DNA of 64,000 nucleotides from Quillaja saponaria (lineage: Eukaryota; Streptophyta; Magnoliopsida; Fabales; Quillajaceae): the NCBI GenBank assembly GCA_029379385.1, contig CM055608.1, forward strand, positions 23,620,350 through 23,684,349. The letters run 5' to 3'. The notes under the pieces are model-generated. The model saw only the letters and a program-made list of their open reading frames with translations. It ran no database searches and was not told where the DNA came from. This document shows positions 11,100-22,503 of the stretch, one piece after another; position 1 is the stretch's first letter, and every line of letters starts with the position of its first letter. Made by a program: the position numbers and the translations under genes.

Positions 11100-13875
11100 G
11101 CAAGGAAAATGTTGTATCTCGACATAGGTGCCAGCAACCACATGTGCGATTCAAAAGAGTTGTTTACGAATTTGGACAAGATAATCTTGGGAGAAATTAT
11201 TTTTGGTGACTTATCAAAGATTTTTGTTAAAGGTAAATGTAAACTTATGATTACCTAACGAATAAAGATAAGAAGTATATACATGATGTTTATTATGTAC
11301 CTGCTTTGAAAGCCAATATCATTAGTCTTGGACAGCTCTTAGGAAAGAGGTATGACATACATATGAAGGATCGCTCAATCTCAAAAACAAAAAATAGTGA
11401 ATTAATTACCAAATTTGATATGACAAAGAATCGTCTATTCATACTTAATATCCAGATAGAATTGACGCAGTGCATGAAGTCTGTTATTAAAGATGATTTA
11501 TGGTTGTGGCATTTAAGGTTCGGTCATCTTGGATTTACCAGCCTAAAGTTATTATCAAGAGCAAAGATGGTGAATGGACAGCCAGAAATTAATTACTGGA
11601 TCAATTGTGTGAAGCCTGCATTAAAGGGAAATAATAAAGACAAAGTTTTGAAGTTGAAAAATCAAGAAGAGCCAGAAGGTCGTTAGAGGTTGTTCACTCT
11701 GATATAGCTGGTCTATTCGACATACCATCATTTAGTAGAAACATATACTACCTTACTTTTATTGATGATTTCAATAGAAAGAGTTGGATATATATTCTTA
11801 AAAGAAAAATTGAAGGCCTTGATAAATTTAAGGAGTTTAAAGCAATGGTAGAAAAACAAAGTAGGTAGAATCTGAAAATACTCAAATATGACAAAAGAGG
11901 CTAGTATACCTAGAAGTTATTTGAAAGTTTCTGCAAAAAGCATGAAATTATTCACTAGTTGACAGCCTCACATACGTCACAACAAAATGGTATTGCGGAG
12001 AGAAAAAATTATACAATTCTTGATATGGCAAGAAGCATGGTTAAAGGAAAGCACTTACAGAGAACCTTTTGGGCTGAAGCCATTCTATGAGCTATTTTTT
12101 TGTTAAATCGATGCCTAACAAAGAGTGTATAATTCAAGATGCCAAATGAAGTACGGAGTGGTAGTAAACCGACAGTTAGGCATCTTAGAACTTTTGGGTG
12201 CATTGCATGTGCCCATATTCCTGATTAGAAGAGAAAAAAGCTAGATGACAAAGGAGAGAAATGCATCTTTATTGGCTATGAAAAACGGAGTAAGGCGCAT
12301 AGATTGTATAATTCTTTGACCAAGAAGGTGATCATCTCACGAGATGTTGAGCTCGATGAAGTAGATTACTGGAGATGGAGCAAAGAAGAAAAGAAAGTTG
12401 AAAGATTGTTTTTTTTTTTTTTTTTTATGATGACGACGACGACGACTTCAACGTGCAAGATGAGTAAGGTGATGATCAGATTCCTTCACAAGGTCTTGTA
12501 TCGATACCATTAATGTCAGGCAGCAGTAATTCAAGAAAAACTCCTACAAAAATGTAGATTTTAGATAACATTTATGATGCTACAGAACCTGCATAGACAA
12601 CATTTGATTATCCATTATTTTGTTTAAATGCGAAGTGTGATCCAGAATCATACAAAGAGGCTACTGAAGATGAAAAGGGAAGACGGCTTTGAATGAAGAA
12701 ATTACTGCAATAAAAAGAAATGACACATAAGAGCTAACTAGTCTTCCAAAAAGACACATGGGTGTATTTTCTGGAGTCAAATGGGTGTATATATAAGATA
12801 AAAACTAATAAAGAAGGAAAATTGAAGAAACACAAAGCAAGATTAGTCGTTAAAGGCTATAAGCAGAGACAAGAAGTTCACTATGATGAAGTATTTGCTC
12901 CAGTTGCAAGGATTAATACTATTAGACTTCTCACAACACTTGTAACACAAAATAAATGGAAGATTTATCATATAGATGTCAAATCAGCATTCCTGAATTG
13001 CTACCTAGAAGAAGAAGTCTACATCGAGTTACCACTTGGATATATTAAAAAGAGACAGGAAAACAAAGTCTATCGACTGAAAAAAGCATTGTATGGATTA
13101 AAATAAGCTCCAAGATCTTGGAACACCAGAATAGACAAGTACTTCCAGGAAAATGGCTTCACGAACCATATGAGCATGCTTTGTACGCAAAGAAAAATCA
13201 AGATGGTGATATCATGATTGTGTGCTTATAGGTGGATGATATGATCTTCACAAAAAATAATCCAAGTATGTTCAATGATTTTAAGAAAGCTATAACTAAA
13301 GAATTTGAAATGACTGAAATCGGTGAAATGTCATACTTTCTTAGAGTCCAAGTAAAACAAATGAAAGACATAATATTTATATCATAAAGGAAGTACACTA
13401 AGCAAATTTTGAGCAATTTTAGAATGAAGGATTGTAAGACAGTAGCCATGTTAGCAGAAGCAGGCATAAAGATGAAAATTGACTCAAATAAAGAATAGGT
13501 AAACCTAACACTATTCAAGAGTATGATGGGAAGCTTGAGATACTTGACTTTCATATGACCAGATATAATGAACGCAGTTGGATTGGTCAGTGGATACATG
13601 AAGAAACCAAAGCAAGATCACTTCGTTGCAGCAAAAAGAATTTTGAGATATGTCAAAGGTACAATAGATCACTGTTTATTTTATACACATTTTCAAAGTT
13701 GACAGGATATTCAAATAGTGATTATGGTGGAGACTTGGATGATCGGAAGAGTACTTTTGGATATGCATTTCATATTGGATCAACGATATTTTCGTGGTCT
13801 TCAAAGAAGCAACAAATAGTTGCTCTCTCGATATGTGAAGCTGAGTATATAGTCACTGCAACGTGCACAAGTTAA
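11100..13875 (+). pseudogene. copia pol remnant (protease, integrase, RT, RNase H)
   Basis: Protease: LYLDIGASNHMC near 11113-11150, with the D-x-G-A active site. GAG-pre-integrase: LWHLRFGHLG near 11500-11530. Integrase core remnants: near 11700-12100. RT: an open stretch at 12762-13106 with ARLVVKGYKQ, FAPVAR and DVKSAFLN. The catalytic box near 13228-13245 reads stop-VDDMIF where YVDDMIF is expected. RNase H: an open stretch at 13555-13875 with GYSNSDYGGDLDDRKST and CEAEY. A polyT tract at 12409-12426 and many stops confirm decay. Confidence 0.85.
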
Positions 13876-14033
13876 GCAATACGGTTGAAGTTTATTATAA
13901 GCGAGTTATATCTTGCCAGTTCATTGCAGAATGGAAGAACAACTAGCAGACATTTTTACAAAACCATTGAAGATTGATGTATTCCACAAACTCAAAGATA
14001 AGCTGGGCATGCAAGTTTGGGGTTGAGGGAGAG

Positions 14034-14218
14034 TGTTAGAATTCAAACCCTTCACTATTTAAGGAACTTATTTGACTAGATAAGTATTATTAAGTAAATA
14101 AGACTACTTGACTAAGATAAGCATTATCTAGTAATTTGTGGATAAGACAAAAAAGCTTTGGACAAAAGCTTTAAAGTATAGAGGAGCTCATTTCTTATTT
14201 GACTTATACTATTGATTG
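14034..14218 (+). repeat. Truncated middle LTR
   Basis: It follows the polypurine tract (GGTTGAGGGAGAG, about 14020-14033) and matches the first part of the LTR. It then switches abruptly to RNase H coding sequence at GATTGGAAGAG. Confidence 0.8.
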
Positions 14219-14642
14219 GAAGAGCACATCTGAATATGCATTTCATATTGGATCAGTGATATTTTCATGGTCATCAAAGAAGAAAATAATTGCTTTCTCG
14301 ACATGTGAGGCTGAGTATATAGCCACTGCAGCGTGCACAAGTCAAGTAATAAATTGAAGTATACTATGAGCAAGTTATATCTTGTGCAAGAAGGTCCGAC
14401 TACAATATACGTTGACAAAAAATTTCCTATATCACTTACAAAAAATCCAGTGTCACACAACTGAAGTAAACATATAGACAGAGTATAATTTTATTCGGGA
14501 GCAAGTGAAACAAAAATCGTGGAGCTAGTTCATTGCGGAACGGAAGAACAACTAGTATATATTTTTACGGAACCATTAAAGATTGATATATTCCACAAAC
14601 TCAAAGAGAAGCTGGGCATGCAAATTTAGGCTTGAGGGAGAG
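14219..14642 (+). repeat. Second copy of the RNase H-to-polypurine segment
   Basis: It repeats the sequence of about 13743-14033, with the CEAEYIATAACTS motif again visible, plus a region missing from the first copy. It ends in the same polypurine tract and leads into the last LTR. Confidence 0.8.
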
Positions 14643-14995
14643 TGTTAGAATTCAAACCCTTCCCTATTTAAGAAACCTATTTGACTAAGATAAACATTAT
14701 CTAGTAATTTGTGGATAAGGAAAAAAAGCTTGAACAAAAGCTTTAAAGTATGGAGGAGCCCATTTCCTATTTGACTTATGCTATTGATTTGTGTATTTTG
14801 AGTGAAGGTAGTGTAATAGCATAAAGAAAAAAGAGCGGAAAATCTAGCTGTAGCTAGGATAAAGAGAAAGAGGAAAAATACTTAAGTGTTGGAACGCCAA
14901 GTTTGTGTGAGAGAAATATTTTGTTTAAGAGTACTTCGTTGTGTGAGTTTTGTAATCAAAGTTTATTAATAATATATTCTTGTACACTTCCAACA
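14643..14995 (+). repeat. 3' LTR of the copia element
   Basis: Starts TGTTAGAATTC and ends TTCCAACA, as the 5' LTR does. It is 353 bases because of internal deletions. Confidence 0.85.
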
Positions 14996-15176
14996 AAGTT
15001 TACTTCTCATTATCATGCATCACAATTTACTTGTAATGTGTGATATTTACAATGAGGAATATTTACCCAAAAGTTTAACAGCAACCATCTATTTAGGTTG
15101 TATAAGTGTTATATATTAATTATACAACAGTCTTTTTAGTTACTAATTAATTAGAACGGAGAAAGCAGCACCATTA

Positions 15177-15831
15177 TCACATAATGCTGCAATATGCATG
15201 AACATTGTCTTCACTAAAAAGATGAACTGTTTGATCAGCCACAGTTGAGTATGCAGGGTCAGGGAAATACCCATGAACACTCTCATTGTATCCGTGGCAG
15301 TAGTAGTTATACGATGTCGTATATGTAGATTCCTCTAAATACTGAGATGCATACGGGTAGTATTCACTGTCGTATGGAAATGGCCAATACTCAGCTCTCC
15401 TTCCTGTTCTTCTCACAACCTTTAACACCTTTCTCTTATCAACATAGCCAGTCACTGTCACCTTCTGCTTGTCCATGTCTATTTCCATGCTATCAACACC
15501 TGCATGCCTTCACATAAAATTTTAAAAAGAAGGTAGAAAAATTGGAATGTCAATGAATTGTTTTGAATTTTACAAAGAAAAATGAATTAATTCTTGCCAT
15601 CTAGTTTTGAGATTGCACGTTGAATTCTCTTTTGACATCCTTCGCAATCCATATGCACCAAAAGTTCCACAATCTATCAGAGTGATCAATGGAAGCAAAT
15701 AGAAATTGAAAGCAATATTAGATGGTTAACTTATTGCTGGTAATACTGTTTCTGGAAGAAAATGTGTGAAAGCTATCACTTACAGACAAGGCATTAGAAA
15801 TTCTGATCTTTCCACATCTCCACCCAAACAT
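15177..15831 (-). CDS. Heavy-metal-associated isoprenylated plant protein (HIPP)
   Basis: Exons on the minus strand are 15784-15831, 15598-15673 and 15177-15499, giving 148 residues. An HMA domain spans about residues 17-80. Its metal-binding core is MDCEGC (C26, C29), inside VELLVHMDCEGCQKRIQ, followed by the typical KVTVTGYVD strand and RTGRRAEYWPFP. The last four residues, CSIM, are a CaaX box for farnesylation, so the protein is expected to be lipid-anchored to membranes. HIPPs bind transition metals and act in metal handling and stress responses; the exact target is unknown. The ATG at 15831 gives a frame open through all three exons. Intron 1 is GT-AG, but intron 2 starts with GC (ATG/GCAAGA), a GC-AG intron. 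It resembles Arabidopsis At3g56891-type proteins (from memory). Family assignment is firm; the member number is not. Confidence 0.92.
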
Positions 15832-18119
15832 ATTGTAATTATGTTATATATTGTCATCCACAGAGGAAAAAACAATTTTAGACTCGTCTTTGTCTCTAAA
15901 TATAGAGTCCTCTGAGAAAGCTAGTCTGTGTATACTTTGCAGAATGGAAGATGTTGTAAGTAGTGCTATAGATAGCTTGTGCCACAAGCTTATCATGCCA
16001 TGTATTTCTGTCATTTCTCAAATTTATGAAAAAGAAAATGTCAGTATTGCAGCATATGCATCAGTTAATGAACAAAAATCAAATCAGCATTTTCACTAAA
16101 TATGAGCATATAGGAAATTAAAATGATAATGAAATCATATCGTATCTATGCTCAATTTGTTTATTTTTTATTTTTTATTTTTTCTTTTGCTGACAAGAAT
16201 TTTCAGTTTGATGCCAATTGCCAATACTGATACCTACAATTTTATGCTGAATATATTCCAATATCTGAAAACTAAGTTTATCACCGTCCCTTAGTTTTTA
16301 GGAATTTTGTTCACTTATCTATTTTTCTTATTTTTGTACCAAGATTTTCCTCAAGAAGTTGAGTAAATAAAAGCCATATTCTGGAATATAGTAAAATATT
16401 ACCTTATTTATAATGTGGGTTTCCTTTCATTTCAATATTGTTGGAAATTGTGGTAATTCATAATTTTGAGGATTTGAATGTGAAGCCTAGGAAGGACAAA
16501 ATGCATGAACTATTAAGTTAAGCGTATCTAGTTATATGTAGTGACTGTATTTAGTTAAGTGCGGTGAATGTATCTAGTGATATGTGTAGGATGATTGAGT
16601 CCAATAAATATTATTAGTGTTAAGAGAATTCTAGAGTTCTAGGCATCTCTAAATAAGTGAGTCTTGAGCCATTGATTTGTTACAATAAGAAAAAAATATA
16701 TCAAAGATTAAGAATCTAAGTTTCATATCGAAAGTCTTCTAAACCATCTCGTTTAGGAGCTTTGTATGACTTATGTCATACATCTCTGGTTACCATATAA
16801 ATAATGTCCCACCACACATACACCATATTTAATATAGATACTTTTTGTCATATAGGTTCTGTTGTGCACTCCCCTGCTCAAAATTCCAACAAATATTCCA
16901 CTTTTCTTTTTAGGTTATTATTCTTAAGAGGTGCAGGGAAGTTCAAGTTGAGCTGAGAGGCTAATTTCAGGAATAGAATATTGCTGGAATGTCACATCAA
17001 GTTGTGTTGTATGACTTACAGGCACATTGAGAATGTGTAGCTTTCTCAATTTACAACTGATAACCATTTCCATGGCATATGCCTGATATTATCAGCAGCT
17101 GTCACTTTTTCTTTTGCTTCTTTTACTGATATCCACAGAAGCATATTACATTTCCCACCAAGCAATATTGGACCCAATACACAGAAATATGCAACTATTA
17201 CCAAAAAAAAAAAAGGAAGAAATTTGCAACAGGCTAGATCTTTTACTTGCTTTGGTTTGGGTTTGGGCTTTTATGTGGATAACGAAACCACTGTATGAAC
17301 AGGTCAAGAATGATTTGGGGTTTTCCAATGGAAGACAAAGTTAGATGGTAAAAAGAAAGGCCTGCATGCCTTACAACTTTGAAACTGAAAATGAAATGCA
17401 GGCTTCCAGGCTCTAGCAAAACAGAGAGAACATGCAGAGCCTTTTACCGTGACAGACATGAAGCTAAGAAGTTTGCCTTATGTGTTGCGTGTGCGGTACT
17501 GAGGTTTTAGGTTTTCACATGCGAGCTGTTCCTGTCTAGTTTCTATGTGTCTGGGTGTGGTTGGTATACTTTGTCGTTAAAAGGTGAATTTGGTTATATT
17601 TGTTTCTTCCAAATCTTGGAAAAATGTGTATGAAATTATTTCTTGAATGTTTGATTGTTTTTCCTATATTCTTTGTAATATTATAATTTGGTCACTAAAA
17701 TCTTGTAATTTCTTCTGCAATGACATTTCGGTTTCATGGGGCCCTTTATTAATGTTGCCAGAGATTGAATATATATCACATTCTGATTCAAGTTTTATAA
17801 TTCACTTTCCAATTAAAGAGACTTTTAGCTGTAAATGATCATTGCCTTCTGGGTTTATTTTAATGAGCAATCCTCAAACCAAACCTTAAAAGGAAACAGC
17901 AAAAGAAAAAGAGAACCTCATGATTCCTTTTCTATTTATTTATTATTTATTTAATTTTTTTCTGTCACTGCAAAATGATATGATTAGTAATAACTTTTGC
18001 TGCATATGGCACTTTCTTATGGGCTAGTCTTGTCTTCTTAGAGGAGAATAACTATCAAGTTTTTAGAAGTTGGCTTATAAATCTGTCACTCACTCTCTTG
18101 CTTCATTTTCAAATTGTAG
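15832..18119. other. HIPP upstream region and intergenic DNA
   Basis: No convincing exon. An open stretch near 17200-17344 has a hydrophobic Leu/Val/Trp run followed by ITKPLYEQVKNDLGFSN, but it lacks an ATG start and I could not link it to a family. A stretch around 16800-16880 looks like transposon-type spacer. Confidence 0.45.
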
Positions 18120-18360
18120 AGTGATAATCTGGTTGATTTGAGATCCATGTCAGTGTGTCCAAGGGACCAGCATTGTTCAGAATGGGCTAGGAAGTATATA
18201 GAATATTGTCTTTGTAGTGTGAAAGATGAGTCTCAATGACATTGGGTTTTATCAGTGTTATTAGCTGGGGTGTTGTTGAGCTACCACTAATAATTACAAA
18301 TTACAAAGTAAAATCTACTGAGGACCTTTCTCTTGCTTTCTTGATGACATGGATACTTGG
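18120..18360 (+). pseudogene. PQ-loop repeat transporter, one frameshifted exon
   Basis: A pyrimidine-rich acceptor (ATTGTAG) precedes coding sequence with MSVCPRDQHCSEWARKYIEY and CLCSVKD. One missing base near 18226-18231 then shifts the frame, which continues as MTLGFISVISWGV, ELPLIITNYK and STEDLSLAFLMTWILG, ending at GG/GTAAAT, a good donor. This is the N-terminal PQ-loop block of plant seven-helix PQ-loop proteins (relatives of PQLC2-type vacuolar or lysosomal amino-acid exporters). The PQ dipeptide itself reads P-L here. I found no later exons (DIFN-type motif) downstream before the TRIM element or beyond. The exon is therefore a fossil, or a gene with an error and distant exons. Arabidopsis has such a gene (At2g41050, from memory) near the AREB3 paralogue EEL. 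Confidence 0.72.
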
Positions 18361-19705
18361 GTAAATTAATGCTTAGTATTATAATTGTTAAACTGTTCTT
18401 ATAACATTCTTCATATATGTAATTCAATCCACGTATATTTTTTTATGCCCAAATCTTATGTCTTTAAATACTTTAATATAGGTGCATCAATAGTTTCTTA
18501 GGACATACCTTCCCTAACTGACCTATCTATAGGAAGCTCAAATAGTAAAACTGCCTAAAAGACTTAAAAATCTAGAAATTCTTTTGAGTCCTGAGAAATT
18601 GTAAAAGAACTCTAAAATATTTTAGTCATGAAAAATTTCACCAACAACACTAGATCTGGACTTTGCACAAACTACAACTCTATAACTGAAGACTCTACTC
18701 TGAAATTATTAAAACCATGGTCGTGTGTAATAACTGGACAAAGCATGCAGACTAGTCTTCATCTGATGTTACATATTGGCCCAATAAAGGAATACTTGTA
18801 GTGCAACAATTGGATTAACGAAATCTTTTACCAGCAACTAAATCCGGTTATCCAAGCTGCATTAATTTCTGATGAGGTGATTCTCCTTTGTATATCTCCA
18901 TTCTGTACCATTTGAATAATCCAGAAAATTAATTTACTAGTTGGTACTTCATGCACATTTGCAAATAGATTTTCCTTTTCACTTTAAAAAGTTTGATTTG
19001 TTTTCAAGACTCTCTTTATTTCAATTTCCCTAGAGTCTGTTTAGAAGTTTAGGGTACACATTTACCCTTTGCTGCCAATGATATCAATGTAGAAACTTTT
19101 TTTTTACCATTGGCCCTAGCACTGGTGATTCATGCGTACTTCTATGCATCATTTTGATTTCTTAAAATCTTTTTTTTTCCTTCTTGTTTTCTGCAGCTTC
19201 CAACATAATATTATATGGCATTGGTAAGAATTTCAGTTGAAGGCTGAAGTTTTCACATACCTCGTCAGTCGTCACTCTTTCATTTCATCTGAGTCTCCCA
19301 GCCATGGCCTATTGAAGTAACCATATTGGTTAGCAGTTGTATTATTTAGTACTTCTCTTCTTATAACTGGACACTAGACAGACAATATACTACAGTCACA
19401 AATATGCTCGATTGAAATTCAGACAGCTTCAGGTAAGAACATTCAGCCTCATTTCTCTTGCAGAAGTTACATATGAATAATATCCACTAAATAGTTTATG
19501 TCTATAATCATTACAATGGGTTTATTGGAAAGTACCAAAAGTTCAGCCCTCTCAATAGTAGCAATAGCGTGAGAAATTTGAACTTGAGTGAGTGATATTT
19601 TTAGTTCAATGCGAGGCAAAGCTAACCCTTGAATGATTTCATTTAATATGATCCTGTTTCTAGTGTATATGCATATACAACATCTTAGGAATTCAATATA
19701 GTAAT
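18361..19705. other. Non-coding stretch after the PQ-loop exon
   Basis: AT-rich DNA in which I found no further PQ-loop exon, RNA gene or transposon terminus. Confidence 0.45.
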
Positions 19706-19864
19706 TGTAAAATAAATATAGAGAAAGAAATAGTAGTAGCTTGTATTATAACAAGACTACACCAAAACCTTAAATTTATAATAAAACAATTACATAAGAC
19801 TTGCCTATCTAAACAATATGAGACTTAATACCCAACATAACTTAATACTAAATATACTCTATCA
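19706..19864 (-). repeat. TRIM 3' LTR
   Basis: 159 bases; the polypurine tract CTCCCTCTC (plus-strand view) lies at 19865-19873. Confidence 0.9.
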
Positions 19865-20334
19865 CTCCCTCTCAAGCTAGAGCATATATATGCTCAAGCT
19901 TGTATAAGTATAATCCAAGTATCAAAACTCTCAACACTCCCTTATAACAAAAAATTACATCAAGTTTACTAGACTCACTCTGTGCCTAAGAGAACGAGAA
20001 CGAGAATGGCACAAACAACATGTGTCTAAAAGAAAATGACACAAACAATATGTGTCTTAAATAAAATTGTTGGTTTACAACCAACATAAAATGCCAAATT
20101 GGCAACAACTTGCACCGAGAACTTCTCTAGTCAGAATCCAAGATAAGGCAACTCTGGAATCAGTGATAATGAGCAGGGAACATTGAAAACTCTTCAATCT
20201 CTTCAATCTTGAATGGGGGTTGTGTCAAAAGACTAAACAATTAACAAACATAAAGACGAACTTCTATAAAAACTTCAAAACTAACAGAATAAAAAAGCTT
20301 CAAAACTAACAGAATCAAAATGCTTCAAAACTAT

Positions 20335-20372
20335 TTGGGGCTGCCGCCAAAGATGAGAGGCGGCAGCCCCAA
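20335..20372. repeat. Perfect 14-bp inverted repeat (hairpin) inside the TRIM
   Basis: TTGGGGCTGCCGCC at 20335-20348 and its exact complement at 20359-20372 are separated by a 10-base loop. The GC-rich stem stands out in AT-rich surroundings and lies just downstream of the primer site in the element's RNA, where retroelements often hold packaging or dimerisation structures. Confidence 0.85.
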
Positions 20373-20399
20373 GATTAAACTTGGGTTTAGATCAAACTC

Positions 20400-20411
20400 G
20401 CTCTGATACCA
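20400..20411 (-). other. TRIM primer-binding site
   Basis: Minus-strand TGGTATCAGAGC, an exact match to the plant initiator-tRNA-Met primer site, with no spacer to the LTR. Confidence 0.88.
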
Positions 20412-20570
20412 TGTAAAATAAATATAGAGAAAGAAATAGTAGTAGCCTGGATTATAACAAGATTATACCAAGTCCTTAAATTTATAATAGAGCAATTACA
20501 TAAGACTTGCTGATCTAAACAATATGGGACTTAACACTCAACATAACTTAATACTAAATATACTCTGACA
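20412..20570 (-). repeat. TRIM 5' LTR
   Basis: 159 bases, adjoining the primer-binding site. Confidence 0.9.
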
Positions 20571-20575
20571 GTAAT

Positions 20576-22035
20576 GACATAACATAAGTTCAATCATTGA
20601 CTAATTTTATGCTAGTTTGGACCCAGGCACAATGTGGAAACCTGAAGAATTTTGTATTTGATCATGTCAGTGACATGGGGTAAAATAATGCAGAAAACAT
20701 ATAGCCTACGTAACCGTTTTTGTAATAATATGCTCTAATCATAAAAAGGATCTTTGTTGGTTCTCAAATTTACTCCAACAGTCTTTAGTTTTCCTCATGT
20801 ATACGAATTTGCATCGTTTAATTTGGATACTAAACCAAGAAGCCAATGTGTTTATGATCTGTTTCTATCTTCATTGACTAATATTGTCAATACAAATAAT
20901 ATTAATTATCTTCTCCAGCTCTATTTTATATTGATATTCTCAAAGCCGATGTTATTTTTCAGAGCTGTCTTCTGCAATCACCAAACAGACACAGAAATGC
21001 ATCAGCATGAAGCTCAGCTGGGCTTTCTGCAATGAAGGATAGCAACTTCTAAAATGGTTGTGATCACAAATTCAGAACGTGGGAGAATAAAGGCAAAAGA
21101 ACTGGCTATTTTCCATCAAGTCTGTTGGCCTCTAATTTTTGTATCTCAGTGCTGCTCCATTTTGCATTTGCCGTGCACCTTTACAAACTGATGAATTTTG
21201 GCTTTGTTGTGGTTGATGTTTCTGGTTCTCTTTCCAGTTCAATCAGCATCTTGCACTGGATTGTTTTATCTGCTCCTTCTTTTCCTTTCAATGTGCAACT
21301 TGCACTGGACTATTTTATCTGTCACTTGACTAATGATTGAAGTATAATAGTATTGCTAACCTGGAGTTAGAAAGGTTATGATAAAGCATGTTTGCATGTG
21401 TTATTTCTTTTGTTTTGTTTTGTTTTTTTTTTTTTCTTTTCAAATTCAGATATATCAATGCATCTTATCTGCCCTCTTGCATGGCATTGCAGAGTAAATT
21501 TACTTTGCTTGGTGAGGTGACACTCCTTGAAATCATCAGAAAGTAACTGGTATTAGCAACTCTTTTCTTGTGATGTTTTGCATGTGGTTTAATTGGGAAT
21601 ATCATGTGAAGGGTTGAAGGAATCAAGAATAACAGGAAATGAGCTAGGCTGCCTCTCTTGTATCTGGCCTGATTTCATACTCTAGTGAATATAGCTGCAT
21701 ACTAAGTGAAATATATGTGATAATGATTTACAGACTTGATGAGAGATATAAGAACATAATTAGTAAATTCAAAAGCCATAAGATGTTCCTTGGGAAGCTT
21801 ACCTTTGGCGGTTCATCTGATTCATAAGACATCTGAAGGCAAAACACAACAAACAATGTTTTATCAAAGATTGTTCCGTAGATCATAAACATATTTCCCT
21901 GCAGCATATCTTCCAAGCAAGCAGTTGGTACGATCTTTCTGATTGATCCATTGTAATACAAAGATCACGACTAGGAGTCATAACTTACATGGAGTAAACT
22001 AAATGGCATGACAATTGAAAGTAACAGTGACTCAC
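20576..22035. other. Intergenic DNA right of the TRIM
   Basis: No exon recognised on the plus strand. On the minus strand a short piece at about 21800-21830 (MSYESDEPPK, with AG before it and GTAAGC after it) could be a small exon of the broken gene to its right, but the reading frame does not join cleanly. Confidence 0.35.
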
Positions 22036-22440
22036 CGGCAGCTAATTCTATTTGAGTCTTGTAGATGAAGTTCAATACTGCAACAATCTCTTGCTCAAAT
22101 TGATAAAATGGCTCACTCTGGAAATCTATCTTTCTCAGTTTACACAGTCCTTCTGCCAATTCCATCATGGCTCCTTTATGGTTCTGATTAACCAAATACA
22201 TATCAATTAATATTTGAGACAAAAACTAAACACAGAGGCAGAGAACTCAAAGAAACATCAGTATCAATAAACATAACAGAACCGACTGCCATATATCAAA
22301 TTTCTGGTTGGCTCTTCAGCTTTGTGCCATATAGCTTCAAGATAGTCATGTCATTTGTAGACTGTAGTATTCTTCGTCAATTAAAAAACCCAGTGCCTTG
22401 TCAGGGTTGTAATCTTTGGCATCATCAACAGATTCATTGG
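22036..22440 (-). pseudogene. Unidentified gene remnant, two exon-like blocks
   Basis: The block 22036-22183 has an AG acceptor (TTAATCAG) and a GTGAGT donor. It codes 49 residues without a stop, including GLCKLRKIDFQSEPF and YQFEQEIVAVLNFIYKTQIE. The composition is clearly protein-like and amphipathic helical. The upstream block 22283-22440 follows a TTATTAG acceptor and codes ESVDDAKDYNPDKALG and FLIDEEYYSLQM, then shifts frame into YLEAIWHKAEEPTRNLIYG. Phases between the blocks do not match and one frame is broken, so I call it a pseudogene. An ATG-led serine-rich frame at 22630-22723 could be a transit-peptide exon. I do not recognise the family. Confidence 0.45.
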
Positions 22441-22503
22441 CTAATAATCAATAAGAAACGGCAAACTTCTTAGAGTTGCTGCTTCTGAAGGTTAAGTAAG
22501 CTT

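Larger units (their letters stand above)
9629..14995 (+). mobile_element. Degenerate Ty1/copia retrotransposon with three LTR copies
   Basis: The order is LTR (9629-10033), primer-binding site, gag, zinc knuckle, protease, integrase, reverse transcriptase, RNase H, polypurine tract, then an incomplete LTR (14034-14218), a second copy of the RNase H-to-polypurine segment (14219-14642) and a final LTR (14643-14995). The domain order (integrase before RT) is copia, and the proteins resemble the TNT1-94 polyprotein group. Many stops and frameshifts make it non-functional. I found no target-site duplication between the outer flanks, consistent with later recombination. Confidence 0.9.
19706..20570 (-). 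mobile_element. TRIM: 865-bp miniature LTR retrotransposon
   Basis: Two 159-base direct repeats, both starting TGTAAAATAA and ending in CA, flank 547 bases. A perfect 5-bp target duplication GTAAT is at 19701-19705 and 20571-20575. The sequence GCTCTGATACCA next to the right repeat is the reverse complement of the initiator-tRNA-Met primer site, and a polypurine tract (GAGAGGGAG on the minus strand) adjoins the left repeat, so the element reads on the minus strand. It has no coding capacity, as expected for terminal-repeat retrotransposons in miniature. I count about 15 mismatches and no gaps between the repeats, so the insertion is old. Confidence 0.93.

Noticed and set aside
9620..15000. 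Target duplication for the first copia element
   Set aside because: Flanks CACTT and AAGTT do not match; none could be claimed.
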